Shown: in pieces, positions 22,531 to 34,780 of the stretch
Position numbering within the stretch: the first letter of the stretch is position 1
Layout of the letters: every line of letters starts with the position of its first letter
From: Emydura subglobosa
Lineage: Eukaryota > Chordata > Testudines > Chelidae
DNA: 64,000 nucleotides
Direction: 5' to 3'
Assembly (NCBI GenBank): GCA_007922225.1
Contig: ML679966.1
Span: forward strand, 38,655,943-38,719,942
Position numbers and translations under genes: made by a program
The notes under the pieces: generated by a model
What the model was told of the DNA's origin: nothing
The model's input: only the letters and a program-made list of their open reading frames with translations
The model's database searches: none

Positions 22531-22803
22531 TCATTTGTGGCTCATAATCATCCTGTGATCGACCAATGCATCCAGATATTTCTCCTCCTCTCTCACTTCC
22601 AACTGATAGGTCCCCAGCTTACAGCAAAAGTTCTCGTTGTTAGTTCCGAAGTGCTTGACCTGGCACTTTGCATTATTAAATTTCATCCCATTTCTGTTAT
22701 GCCAGTTTTCAAGATCATCCAGATATTCTTGTATGATATACCAGTACTTCGCCGTATCAGCAATATCTCCAAACTTTGTGTCATCCACAGAATTTATTAG
22801 CAC
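22531..22803 (-). pseudogene. CR1 reverse-transcriptase fragment with active-site motif (copy 3)
   Basis: A 90-codon open stretch beginning with NSVDDTKFGDIAD, the C motif of the CR1 RT with both catalytic aspartates, then a helix region, the segment NGMKFNNAKCQVKHFG, and the tail including LGTYQLEVREEEKYL (22600s). The equivalents in copies 1 and 2 lie near 6165-6190 and 11845-11870. Upstream RT motifs are in other frames. Confidence 0.85.
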
Positions 22804-23491
22804 AGTCCCACTTTTTTTATGCTAAGGTCATTAATGAAAAGGTTAAATAAGATTGGTCCCAAAACCAATCCCTGGGGAATTCCACCAGTAACCTCCCTTC
22901 AGCCTGATAGTTCACCTTTTGGTATGACCCTTTGTAGTCTCCCCTTTAACTAATTCCTTACCTATCTTTTGATTTCCTTACCTATCTTTTGATTCTCATG
23001 TTAATCCCCATGTTCTCCAATTTAATTAATAATTTCCCATGTAGCAATGTATCAAATGCTTTACTGAAATCCAGGTATATCTAATGCATTTCCTTTGTCT
23101 AAAATATTTGTATCATCTCAAAGAAAGAAATTAGAATGGTCTGGCAATATCTACCTTTTGCAAAACTCATATTGTATTTTATCCCAATTACCATTTAACT
23201 CTACTTTCTCTTTCAAAATTTGTTCCAAGACCTTGCGTACAATTGAGGTCAAACTAATGGGTCTCTTGTTTCCTGGACCATTTTCCCCCTTTCTTAAAAA
23301 CAGGTACTATATTAGCAATTATCCAATCATAGGATCTGACCTCTGAGTTTAGATATTCATTAAAAATCCTTGCTATAGGGCATGCAATTTCATGTGCCAA
23401 TTCCTTTAATATTCTTGGATGGAGGTTATCTGGGGTCCCCAATTTGCTCCAATTAAGATGTTTGAGTTTAATTTCCAGGTTGGATGTGATA

Positions 23492-23496
23492 ATTTC
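23492..23496 (+). repeat. Left target-site duplication of the solo LTR
   Basis: ATTTC, matching 24192-24196 exactly. Both copies flank the TG...CA element, and the CR1 sequence continues across the site if one copy is removed. Confidence 0.9.
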
Positions 23497-23660
23497 TGTG
23501 GTACGGTGTGTTGGCCACCGGTGTTTATCAGTGTAGGCTGCATGCGTGTGTCCCTGTGCAGATGCTGTCCCAGCTCTGATCAGGAAACAGAGACGGCTCT
23601 GACAATCAATGAATTGACACGACCACAGATTAGCTGAGCAATGAAGGCACCCAGGCCAGG

Positions 23661-23666
23661 TTTATT
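23661..23666 (-). terminator. Polyadenylation signal of the solo LTR
   Basis: AATAAA on the minus strand, located downstream of the LTR TATA box in the expected R region. Confidence 0.6.
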
Positions 23667-23804
23667 GCATGCGGCACAATAATAAGTGACCTATGGAGTA
23701 TCTCTGAGTTATTTTTGTATAGGTGGTGTTACAATGGCCACGGCCCAACGGCGGGACTTTCCATTATCCCCTAGATCGAAAGACGTTGGTCCCTCTGACA
23801 CCCT

Positions 23805-23812
23805 CTTTTATA
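23805..23812 (-). promoter_or_regulatory. TATA box of the solo LTR
   Basis: TATAAAAG on the minus strand, about 380 bp from the U3 end of the LTR, with the polyadenylation signal about 140 bp further on. Confidence 0.6.
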
Positions 23813-24139
23813 CATTGTTACAGACAATTTCGTTCTGCCCCCTTTGACATAGGTAGTTGCCACCCTCTTGATGTAGTCTAATACCACCTTTTTCCGTTAA
23901 TTGGCTGATTTGGGCAAAACTACTCCATTTATCACTTTTTAGTCATTTCTATTCATCAAAGTGTCATTTTAGGGAGTTAGTTCTCTTTGATATCTCGGTG
24001 CCTCGTGTACCTGCTACATAATTTGCATTTTAGTAATATTTTGGCAATCTATATACTTGCAGTATCAGCACTTTCCTGTGCCAATTTCAGTTAGCTTGTT
24101 TTTTTCCACTTATACTCCTGTTCACTTGGCTTTTTCCAA

Positions 24140-24430
24140 TTAGGCCTTAGCCTGTTTTACAGGCCTTATGACAGATCTTATACTTACTACAATTTCTACT
24201 TCCATATTCTCATGTCCATTAGCTACCCTGCCATTATGCCTAAATTCTTCATTATCCTTATTAAAAACTGAGGTCAAGTATTTATTTAGGAATTGGAGCA
24301 TGCCTAGGTTATCTTTAATCTCCACCCCATCCTCAGCTATTAGCAGTCCCACTTCTTTCCTTGTTTTCTTTTTATTTATATGGCTGAGGAACATTTTACT
24401 ATTGGTTTTAATTTCCTTTGGAAAGTTCAA
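24140..24430 (-). pseudogene. CR1 ORF2 linker fragment (copy 3)
   Basis: From 24430 down to about 24197 the minus-strand frame carries KTNSKMFLSHINKKKTRKEV and DGVEIKDNLGM, matching the linker of copy 2 at 12577-12885. The last residues of the open frame (below 24192) are read from the solo LTR and are not CR1. Confidence 0.8.
24192..24196 (+). repeat. Right target-site duplication of the solo LTR
   Basis: Second ATTTC, matching 23492-23496, followed directly by the resumed CR1 sequence. Confidence 0.9.
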
Positions 24431-24725
24431 CTCTGCTTGGCTTTGGTAGTTCTCACTTTTCTCCTACACTTTCTGATCTCCAAGAGGTAGCTTTCCTTGC
24501 TGACCCATCCCATCTTCCATTCCTTGTAGGCTTTCTGCTCTCTTAATAACCTGTTTGAGATGCTTGTTCATCCAGTTTGGTATGCAACCTTTCCTTAGGA
24601 TATTTTTCCCCTTGCTTGGGATGTAGGCTTCAGATTGTTTCTGCAACTTTTTCAAAGTATTTCCAATACTCCTTCACATTCAGATCCTTCAATTCTTCAG
24701 TTCAGTCCACTTCCCCCAACTAATT

Positions 24726-25037
24726 CTATTCATTTTTTAAAGTTTTCCCTTTTGAAATCAAGGATCCTAGTTGCAGACCTATTTTGTTTATCCTTCCATT
24801 TAGTTTAACCTGATCACTCAAACTAAGGTTGTCTTTTATAGCTCTTCTATGAGGTTGTCCCACGATTACACAATTCCCAGTAGTATTTATTTCATTAAAA
24901 ATATTAAAGAGGTCTCTATCTATATACAAATAGTATCCTGGAGGTCTGTAGCATACCTCAAGCACTATCCAAGTGGAGCCTCTGTTCACTTTCTTTCCCG
25001 AAGTGATTTTGACCAAAACAGACTCTGTTTTATCCAT
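24726..25037 (-). pseudogene. CR1 endonuclease fragment with internal deletion (copy 3)
   Basis: Begins MDKTESVLVKITSGKK and contains VCYRPPG and FNEINTTGNCVIVG, matching 13385-13591 in copy 2. After VIVG the frame jumps to a segment that lies about 180 bp further on in copy 2, so a deletion has removed the C-terminal endonuclease part with its catalytic aspartate and histidine. Confidence 0.8.
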
Positions 25038-25115
25038 TCAATCACTTCCAATTTCTTTACAATCTACTTCCTCATTAATATACAATGCTACTCCACCACA
25101 TCTGGCTTGCTCTTA

Positions 25116-28100
25116 CTGAGGCTTTGTCATTCCATAAAGGCAAGATACAGACAGAAGCGGGAGTAAATGAAACTGGTGTGTGGTCAGCCTGTCATAGGAC
25201 TTCAATCATACAAAATATTATATTTTAAAATTAAGTTTTTTCACAACCAAGCTCTAAGTTTGATTTGAATATTTTTTTAATAATTTTAAAACAGTACTTT
25301 GCTCACATACCATCATTACTGAACATTAGACAGCAAGAAATTCAAAGGGTATATTATATTATACAAAAAACCCACCTTCATATATTGCATCACAAAAATA
25401 ACCAAGCTGCAGGTTATGGATTACATTTTTGAGCTAGCATTGTTTATTATTTCTTTCTCAAGAAATATTTTTTGTGCTAATGAATTGTCCAAAATGTTGT
25501 CTCATTTTTAATATTCTTTCTTCTCTTATACTGTTAGTCATCATTATTGGTGTTAGCTAGCAACTCTATTTTGTTGCCCTATTTGCACCTGACAAAGGAA
25601 ATAAGGAATGCATGTTCTAATTTCATCAGCCATTTGTGGCTTATTCAAATATTACCTCACCCTTTTCATAGCAGCAATATAAGTACAGTACCCGAATAGG
25701 CACAGTCCTCTGATCAGCCCTGTAGAAAATATCTACAGCAATTCCTAATTCTTGCCATGAATTATTTGTCTTCTTAACAATTAATTTGGATAGCTCAAAG
25801 ACATTCTTGGTTATATAGATGTTTAGAAAGACCTGTGAGTGAGGAATGCTCTCATATATGTTATAACAACTTAAGGTTATTAAAGATCCCATATAATTTA
25901 TGAGAGGAAGGAGTTACCTCAGCTTCCTGGCCAAATGCTAGATAAAACTGGAGGGGGAATTATCTACAGTGTTGTTTTTGTTCCCCACAAACTGTATAGT
26001 ATTGTTGCACATCTGCTACATTCCAACCTACAGGTGCATGCATTTCATATAAATACAGTTTACGCTGAAAGCCGTGCTAATGGTCACCTGTTAACCACAG
26101 TTACTTGTATTAACATCCAATAAAATGTCATTCCTCACAGCTGCTCCCCCTTTTAATTGCACTGTATTATTCAGCCACCTGTTTTAACAGCTGGAAAAAC
26201 AACAATTCCTTTCCATCGCATACTAGAAATATTTAGATAATCAACCAGTTCTAGCTGTTATAGCTTTGTGGATGAAAGGCACAGTGTAAATGGAAGATTT
26301 TACTACTACTAATAATAATAATAAAAGTAGGCTGGGTTCTAGGCACAAGGGATGATCTTGGAGGAAACTGCCACAGGGGAGAGTGGTAAGAAGAAATTTG
26401 GCAACATTTTCATCATGTATTGAGTGGAAACACTATTCCATTAAAGTGGGATTTATCCCTCTTATTTGAATAGGATGCTATTCTCACTCAACAACATACC
26501 CATTGGTAAGGCTAACACTAATATATTAGGGTTATTGCTCTCAATTTGTGTTGTCTTATTGTTGTGCACGTAAATAAAGCTGTGGCCTTTTCTTCCAGTC
26601 AGTATGTGTTAATTTAATTGTATTTGAGGAAGGTGATTTTTTTCATCCAATGAGGAGACATAGCTAAAAAGGCAGCCTACTATAAACCAGCTCCCCTCAT
26701 GAGGTGGTTCAGAGATTGGCTTTGCTGCAGGCCCTGGTTCCTGACATACAGCCTCAAATATTGGTTACATTTTTATCCTAATCTGAATTTTGCATCTTAA
26801 GCTCATTTTTAGAATATATATTTATCCATAAATATGAAATCCCTCACCTTTTCATCAATCTGAAGCTATTATTTAATTGGCAACAGCCAACTGAGAGTAC
26901 TGACTTGACCCACCTTTTTGCCTGAACTGAGACCTGAACTGAATTTAGCCTTAACCAAAAATGATTTGCTTGGGATGTGGAAATCAATGTATAATTCTAT
27001 TGCTCCACCCTTTTGGGTTTCAGCCAATCAGCTCCTTTCCAACTTTCCTGCTAGTGTTCCCTGCCCCCCCGCTCTCTTTCACCACCCCACACACACAATT
27101 ATTATTACTGAAGTAGCACTTAGAGGCCCCAATTAGAGCCCCATTGTTCCACATGCACCATGAAAAGAAAACCCCTGCTCCCCAAAACTTTCTTTTTTTA
27201 ATTATCAAAACAGTTTGCCACTTTGGCCTTTGTTGGCCACGAGATAATAAGGGATCATGAACACCAGCCACACATGAAAGACACGGACAACAAATGAGGG
27301 AACAAACAATAAACAAAACAGACTCATATTCCACTGTTTTCCCACTCTGGTCATTAAGGAAGGTGCCAAGGAACCTTCATATATCACGCAATAAATCAGC
27401 AGCACTTCCTAACCTACTTATGCTCTGGAATGATGCCTGCCAGCAAATATTCCTGTTTTCTGAAATCCTGAGAAATCCTATGATGGTAAATAGAAAATAA
27501 ATACTCCCTCTAAAAAAGAAGCCATTTGTTTTTTTGCAATATAAAAAGCACAAGAAAGGAAGAAACCAGTTTCTCAATATGATTCCAGAAGTAGGTTTCA
27601 CTTCCCTGTCCCTGTAGAATATAAAATAACTTATAAGTGAAGGGTTTTAATGAAATATGGATACTTTTTATAGTCTATAGGAATTGGGGAGTATCCCTTT
27701 AAATAGTTGGTAGCCCTTTTATAAGCAGCAGTATGTGTATGTAGCTAGGCTTGTATGCACTGAGAAAACATGGTTATCTGTAGCCTAACTGTGTTTGTGT
27801 GGTTTCCTCATACTCACTATGTTGTGTAAGGAGTAAGGACACAATCTCTTTCCATAATACACCTTTAATAGTTCTACCATCTTAGGGTATCTTATCCTCA
27901 GTGACAGATTACTCTGGAATGCCACCCCCTGCCATTTCCTGGAACTCAGTTCAATGTAGCTGGAAAGTCACTCCTACTGAACATTTTTAACAGGTGTCTA
28001 GATATTGTATGGCCATTCAGCTAACTGTTTTTCTCATAACATTTTTATTTAAGTTTTAATAACCTCAAGAAACAGAAAATTGAAAAATAGGAAATGTGCA

Positions 28101-31031
28101 GCTATTCTTCTGCATGAATTCACCTTGTGCATTTCCTCAGAGCTCTGTTCACTGAATTGTCCCATATGGGATAGAAGAGGTATTTCTAAAGGCTGGCACT
28201 GGTTCTTCAGATTTTCCAGAAGCTTTTCAGCAATGACTCAGAGTAGGATTCTTCTTTCTCTCATTACTCATAGCCAGACATGTAGCTATCTTGGTCAAGT
28301 TTCTTCCAGCAAATCTTAACCCTATTTGTATGCTTCAGATTATACTTGTGCAAGGTTTGTACAAAGCAGTTTTCAGTGGTTTGGAGAGGATCCAATCAAA
28401 AGTCTTAAGTCTTGAACTGAGTATAAAAGATTGTCACAGTTATGTGCAATAGGCCAAATGCTGCTTTTATATCCACTTCGGTAACTGCAGGGGAATTGAG
28501 AGCAGTTAAAGCCCAGCAACTGTGCCTGATAGGCTGTTGTCACATTCACACCTATAGTGAAGGTGGAGTACCAGAAGCTGACATAAGAGGGTTCTGCTCC
28601 CCTCAAAGGTAAAGACATTCTTTTCACTGACATTGAGCTAGCAAGGTTTCGGGGGTGGGGAGTGTCAAGGCATTGAAGCATTCCTTCCTAGCACAGGAAT
28701 TGTTTGCTTATCATTTCAGCTGTTACCCAGCAAAATGAAAGTGTTCCAAGTTACTGAGGAAATACAGTGAGGGGATATGCAGAGCATTGGGTTTGCCATC
28801 AACTTAATGACAAAATTCAAAGCTCATTTGTGAGGATGAATGCATGTCACTTGAATTAGTCTCACTTTCTGATCTTTGAACTTGCCAAAATGTATTTGGC
28901 CAGAATTGTTCCAGAAAACCTACTGTCTCCAATGAAGCATACAGTGCCTTTTATTGAGAGTTTGTCCACTAGAGATTTACTTACTGCGTATGTAAACATA
29001 TATTGTTCCAAAGCTCATTTATAACAATAAGATTGATTTTCCTACTAAACAAGTCAGAAAGCGCTTTCAGAAATGCTAACTAACAGGACTTGTAGAGGTG
29101 TGCGTAGGGGCAAGGACCCTACAAGGCCATACTTTCACTTGCAGTTAGCAATATGAAAATAAGTTTACAAGGTGACTCTCAGGCTTTAGAGAAGGGGTAT
29201 AACAAAACAAATTGTTACAGCACAAGTGAAGAAAGCTGTCTCAGAGCTAATGTGTGAAGTGCTTATCAACAATCACAGAGGGAGGCTAGTTCAATTACAT
29301 CACATTGAAAATGAGGTGATAAAGATATCGTTGATCAACACCTGGCTTCACTCTGTCAACAGACAGAAGAATTTATCGGAGTACAACAAAAAAATCTGAA
29401 AAGTCTGTATCGACTCAGTCATAATCTCTGCAAAAAAAAAAAAAGTATTGATTTGGCTTGGTTCTCCTCTTATCCCAAATTGTTAGCCCATCCCTAGTTT
29501 CTTTCCAGATATTTTCCAGACTTCCTGGAAGTTTTTTTTTTAAATTATTATTGTTTTTGTTACTTAAACATTTTCTATCATCTTTACTGAATTTTAATTG
29601 AAATAGTGCTACATCCTGATGTTGCTTGGTAACCACAAAGCAAGATTTTGGAGTTCTCACTATTCTAAGGACACTGTGATAAGAGGATTTTGAATAGAAA
29701 GATTTATTCTGCTCTGAGTAAAGATGGGCCTGGACTAAAAGCCAGATCTGGGAATCCTGGAACTGTATTAATATTTAGAACGGGATCCTAACTTTGCTTG
29801 CACCTTTGTCCCATTTCTAACTCCAAGTTCCAGGAAAATATATCACACATTGTTCATAATGATGCAGTGGGCACAATGTGCACCATAGTATTCACATCAG
29901 AAATAGCTCTCTATGAAGAAAAAAAGTAAAAACATTGGAAAATAAAAAAGAGTAAGCAACTTTACAAAGCAAATGTTATGATTTAAGGGGCAAAGCAACT
30001 AATGCAGAAAAGCACAACAAAGTATAGTAATTGCAAGTTATTTTACCAAAAAGGAGAAAAATACAATTCACATCACCTTGCTCTTTAACACATTTGGAAA
30101 GCAAAATATGAACTGAGAGGTTCAAAATATGAACCTATGAATCTGACAATGATTAAATAACAAGCCTATGATGCTGGAGAATAAGATGGTCCTAATGGTA
30201 TGCCTGTTGCACTGAGCAGGGATTTGAAACAAGATGTTAGAATGCTGTGTCACTTTCTTGAAATGTCAAAGATAGGTGAAAGTCACCTGCTAAGGGGAGT
30301 TAATATTGTCCCTGTACCAAAAGCTCCATTAAAACATATTTAAATAGACAACATAGGCCCAGTGGAAAAGAATACTAATTAACACAAACTATATCTTAGT
30401 AATTTGTGTCTATTACCTAAGGCTATTTCCCCAGCAGAACACAAGCATGTTACAAATGAAAGAAGAATGTGTATAGTAACCTATACTGTCAAGAGTATCT
30501 AAAGGGAGCCTTGCAAATCTGGGGTGATAGTTACATCCCTAGCCTTGGAACACCTGCCAGTATTTATGTATTAATACAGTTATGAAATTTTACAGCTTTG
30601 AAAACATCCGTCTCTACCTTCCCCATACATATAGATCCACTGAGGGATTGAACCAAAGGCTACATTAGCATTTAGCTAGGCAGAAAACTGCTATGAGAAA
30701 TTATAGAATAGACAGAGGGTAAAGAAAAAAACATATATGACATGGTATTCTATAGCACAGATAAATCACTCAGAGTGGGTAACAGTGATAGCTAGATAAG
30801 ATAGCTGGAATACCTGACTGGCCAGAGTTCCCAAGGGTACACCACAAATAGTTGACCTAATTTCAGGTGCTGTGGTTGCTATTAAAGTCAGCAATTGCCA
30901 ACAGTTTCCAAAGGGAAGTATCTGAGATGCCACAATTATTTCCCATTTGAAGCCTTGGGAAATCAAACATTTTCATCAGCAGGGATTATTTATACCTATT
31001 TTATTTATTTACATTTTATAATTAAATATAG
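25116..31031. other. Repeat-poor region, no gene seen
   Basis: Nearly 6 kb in which I recognise no transposable element and no conserved coding sequence. There is a short ACT/AAT trinucleotide run at about 26297-26325. Frames such as 25641-25892 minus, 27020-27405 minus and 28373-28681 minus have no motifs and no splice context I trust. It may contain conserved non-coding elements or small exons that cannot be detected by eye. Confidence 0.5.
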
Positions 31032-31114
31032 AAGTCCAGATAGCTGTTTAAATCAGTATAGTTCCATTGACTTCAATAGAGCTACACTGATTTATGCTAG
31101 CTAAGGGTCTGGCC
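31032..31114. repeat. Palindromic GGCCAGAT hairpin repeat, copy 2
   Basis: Centre TCCATTGACTTCAATAGA with the mirrored inner pair AAATCAGTATAG and CTACACTGATTT and outer arms AGTCCAGATAGCTG / CTAGCTAAGGGTCTGGCC. The same family as 21408-21493, here with a better preserved centre. Confidence 0.75.
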
Positions 31115-32911
31115 CATGATCTTTAAATGACTAGGAACCATCAAATTGTGCTTATTGTTAGTCCGTGTAACCACACTTCCCTGCTGACCTCATCTTCATT
31201 CCCCCATTCCCTCTATTTGTTTGTTAACTCACTCCTTGCACCTTGTCTTAAGTTAGGTTTATCCTACATGCAGATCTACAGGGGGCTCCTCCTTGTACTT
31301 AGCTGCATCACTGGGGGCTTAGATTGTAAATTTCTCAAGGCAGGGACCATGTATTGGTAGGGCACCCGTGGAACTACAGTCCTGATTGGGAGACTTTTGG
31401 TGCACCTAGAATACTAAACAGTTGCCTTAACATGCTCAGCTATTTAAATTCAGGTTAAAAGAATTGAGCTGAAGAATCGCTTTTTAAAAGGTTTATTGTG
31501 CAGACAAGTGAAAAACAGATTTCAGAATAATAATAGGGAAATCTTTGTTTATTTCTGAATTCTCCTTTACTTGCCCTAGCCAGTGAGGGTTACTCCTCCC
31601 TACAATGTAGTCCTTAGTATTTTCCAGGGGGCATGCAAAAAAAGTGCAACTGCTTTCACCACTAGTGTAAACAATTTCTGTTCACTGTGCTCACTACACT
31701 ATGCACAGGACACTCAGATGAGGAGTTTGAGGAGGGTTTGCAAGCTAATTCTGGAAGACCTCACTCAAACTCTCACTGCATCATTTTATACACTGTATGT
31801 GAAAGGATTGCAGAAGTGGATTCTAGTTGTTTATGCACAGTTCTCAGCATAGTTTTGCACAGGACATTTTTCCAAATAGTTGTTGGGGCATTGTATGTGA
31901 ATTCTGGTGAATTTTAGCACAGTAAATTGCCACACTTCCCTCCCCTTACATAAGGTAAATTATTATCGCACTTTTACAGATGAGGGAAATTAAGAGAACC
32001 CATTGATCAAAGCTTCCAAAGCAATAGGTGTCAACTGAAATCAGAATGTCTTTTGTTCTTAGCTCCATGCTTCAAGTTTACACAACTATTCTACATTTCT
32101 TTTTAGTCAGTGGTCACACTGACTGTTCCACAGGCAACTATCTGGGAGGAAGTTTGACGAAATTGTAGTGCAAGAGTTGTAGCCTGGAAACCAATGCCAC
32201 TCCTCCTCACACCCAAAAATTGAGATGCCTATTGCCCATGGACTTTGTAAATCCCAGAAGCCTGGATTGGGCAGCTGTACGACAACTCTGAATAGACTGT
32301 AGAGTTCTTATTACACAAGATATACAGTTTATATTTTAAGGCTATCTTCACAAGGAAAAACCTCTAAAAGCATACCCCTCTCCCTTTTTAAAAAAAAACA
32401 GCTTCCCCTTTGTAGCTCTAGGGCCCTTAAATCAGAAGAAGTCCAGTTTCACAGGTCTTAAATGGTCATTCTGTCCTATGAAGAGGTGGAAGCAGGAATG
32501 CTGACATTATGATGTCCTCCAATGTTAAATGGAGGAAGAGAGTCATATTCATTTAACAATGTCAATAAAAAGCTGTAATGATATTTCCTAAACCAGAACT
32601 ACACATTGTAAAATATAACTAATTTTAAAAAGCCAGTACCATCTTCATCAAACACTCTGGGTGGCCTTTTTAGGCTGGTCTAAGACATCTTGTCTTACCA
32701 AATTACTTTGAGTTATATTACCATTTTCCAACATTATCTATGTCAATTGAGATCTAGGGAGTGCAACAGTAATATACCTATAAATACTACAGATTGGCTT
32801 GAACCAAAATACTGGATCTGAGTACCACTATGCTTTATCAAAGATCAGTTTCAGATTCAAACTGTATAGATCACTCCATTCTCTACGTGGTGATTAATAA
32901 ATTCACTCAGA
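31115..32911. other. No gene seen
   Basis: Unique sequence with short frames (31127-31360, 31583-31917 plus) lacking conserved motifs or splice signals. Confidence 0.5.
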
Positions 32912-33275
32912 TTTTTAAGGCCAGATTGGACCATTACAATCATCTGGTCTGAACACCTACATAACACAAACCAGAGTATTTTACCCAATAATTCCTTCAT
33001 CAAGACAAATAATTTCTGGTTGATCTACAGCATACCAGTTAGAAAGAAATCCATTCTTGATGTGAAGGTTTCAAGTGACAGAGAATCCACCATATCTGCA
33101 GATAAGTTATTCCAATGGTTAATTAGTCTCATCATTACAAAGTTGCACCTTATTTCTTGTCTGAATTTGTCTAGCTCTATCTTGCAGTCACTGGATTTTT
33201 TTTATGTCTTTGACTGCTAAGTTAGAGAGCCTTCCACTTCCAGAAATCTTCTCCCCTTGTCGCTTATGTTTATAT
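32912..33275 (-). mobile_element. CR1 3'-end fragment, antisense (older subfamily)
   Basis: The left edge TTTTTAAGGCCAGATTGGAC and the following ATCATCTGGTCTGAACACCT are the reverse complement of a CR1 3' end. Further in, the sequence (AGAATCCACCATATCTGCAG and the stretch to 33275) fits the ORF2 C-terminus and 3' UTR of a CR1 subfamily different from copies 1-3. It is truncated near 33275, just before the SINE-bearing duplicated segment. Confidence 0.7.
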
Positions 33276-33282
33276 AGTTTTT

Positions 33283-33510
33283 GTTAACTGAATTGTTGAT
33301 AAAGCTAAACCCCAGAAATGGGTGCATATACTCAGTTGGAACAGGATGGAGACTCCAACAGTTTACACTTACAAAGTTAAGAATCATTTGCAAGCTTTAA
33401 CTTAGACTTTGGATCAATGCAGTGTTGTTGTAGTCATGTTGGTCCCAGGATATCAGAGAGACAAAGTGGGTGACGTAATATCTTTTATTCTCAGCAACTG
33501 AAGTTGGGCC
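33283..33510 (+). mobile_element. Duplicated segment A with tRNA-type SINE
   Basis: The first about 150 bp (33283-33420) match 35200-35345 (shared blocks: AAACCCCAGAAATG, GTGCATATAC, GACTTTGGATCAATGCAG). From about 33411 a SINE begins: AATGCAGTGTTGTTGTAGTC, ATGTTGGTCCCAGGATAT, GACAAAGTGGGTGACGTAAT, ATCTTTTATT. This head and body are of the kind known from turtle tRNA-derived SINEs. The SINE is truncated in its 3' half. Confidence 0.65.
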
Positions 33511-34402
33511 AAAGACAAACCAAACTCTCCAGATCTGAATATCCCCTAGCTTTGGAGAATGCTAGGTTGAACTTTGTGGCTTGGTCAGATCTGTTAAGTA
33601 CATTCGGGACTAATGAATAACTCATATTAATAAATTCTGTTGAGTGAAGTAAGCATCTAGAGAGAGCGCCAAATCTAATATGTAGGAATAAGGGAAGACA
33701 TGCATGGAGGCATACATGGAATCTTTCTGCAAGAACATTAAATTCAAGTGTGACCTTATGCTTCAGATTTCTCTCACATGTTCTTCCTGTTAACACCACT
33801 AAGATCTGAGAGCAAAGCATGACCACTGTATTCCTTTCATCCACATTAAAGCACTGCTCTGTCCACAAAGTGATTCCACAGATTTACTGGAATGAGCTCT
33901 AGTGTGCGAGCTAGTGATTTGCTAAAAAAGTCCTAAAACCATCCATCAGGAAGCTAAGAAAGTCCTGGGGCAAAGAGCAAGAACAATAGACCTATCAGCT
34001 CGGTTATTGTAGACATACAGAAACATTTGATAGCATGCAAGATCAAAACACTGAACCTATGAGCCTACAGAGCTTTGCTGTCATCACTGTGGTGGGCCCT
34101 CTTGACATTTGCTGACTATGTCCACAATCCTGCAAGTGTATAAGCTTATATTTAGCTTCATGAACATGAATAGTCCCTTTCGAGCCTACAGAACTATTTA
34201 CCTACATAAAGATAAGCATGTGCATCTGTGCTTTTGGGGCCTATCCTACCACACTGCTGATACTCTTCCTGCCACCCAAAATCTAGCCCTGATATAAAAA
34301 ATAACAACACTGTTACTATCTATACTTGCTGACAGGGTGGCACGCACTTGGGCTTATACAGGATATTGGACTGAAAAGAAGATTTTAGCACAGGGCACAG
34401 CT
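33511..34402. other. No gene seen
   Basis: A 125-codon minus-strand frame (33868-33491) runs into the SINE and shows no recognisable domain. No other feature was found. Confidence 0.5.
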
Positions 34403-34585
34403 CACTTGCTGGTGGATCCTCTGTACCTTAAAGTCTTTAAACCATGATTTGAGGACTTTAATAACTCAGTCATAAGTTAGAGGTTTATTACAGGAGTGGG
34501 TGGGTGAGATTCTGTGGCCTGCATTGTGCAGGAGGTCAGACTTCATGATCATATTGGTCGCTTCTGACTTTAGAATCTATGAGTC
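34403..34585 (+). mobile_element. CR1 3'-end fragment, sense strand
   Basis: Reads as the 3' UTR of a CR1 on the plus strand: CTTGCTGGTGGATCCTCTGT, TTTGAGGACTTTAATAACTC, CAGGAGTGGGTGGGTGAGAT, CAGGAGGTCAGACTTCATGA and the terminal GAATCTATGAGTCTAT octamer-like repeat that characterises CR1 3' ends. It is extremely 5'-truncated (about 180 bp). It is the only clear CR1 in this orientation in the window. Confidence 0.88.
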
Positions 34586-34780
34586 TATAACATCAGATCA
34601 TTATTCTATGAAAAATGAACACTTAAAATTAAACTAAAACAATGTAATCAAGCAATTTCTAGGCCCTTGGTTAGGAAAGCAGATCATATAAATTGAGGCA
34701 TTGGCTGCATAAAAATGCAAAGATACTTCTTTTGAATCACATTGGTGTTAGATCACGTGTCTAATTAGATCCAGGGTAAA

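Larger units (their letters stand above)
23497..24191 (-). mobile_element. Solo LTR (695 bp) of an endogenous retrovirus-like element, inserted in CR1
   Basis: The block starts TGTGGTACGG and ends ACTTACTACA, giving TG...CA ends with imperfect inverted termini, and is flanked by perfect 5-bp ATTTC duplications. On the minus strand there is a TATA box, TATAAAAG (complement of 23805-23812), and about 140 bp downstream an AATAAA polyadenylation signal (complement of 23661-23666) leading into a GC-richer U5-like tail. This arrangement (U3 with TATA, R, then U5) is that of a retroviral LTR transcribed on the minus strand. No internal gag-pol sequence is adjacent, so internal recombination between LTRs probably removed it. 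It is younger than the CR1 it interrupts. Confidence 0.88.
21515..25115 (-). mobile_element. CR1 LINE, antisense, interrupted by a solo LTR (copy 3)
   Basis: The CR1 3' end starts here (21515-21600, including ATCATCTAGTCTGACCTCCT on the plus strand) and the element runs through ORF2 C-terminus, RT, linker and endonuclease to about 25115, where it is 5'-truncated inside the endonuclease. Positions 23497-24191 are foreign (see the solo LTR). Without that insertion the CR1 is about 2.9 kb. An internal deletion of roughly 180 bp relative to copy 2 affects the endonuclease near 24845-24870. Reading frames are extensively broken. Confidence 0.9.

Noticed and set aside
33491..33868. A 125-codon minus-strand frame
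   Set aside because: It runs into a SINE and has no recognisable domain or start context.
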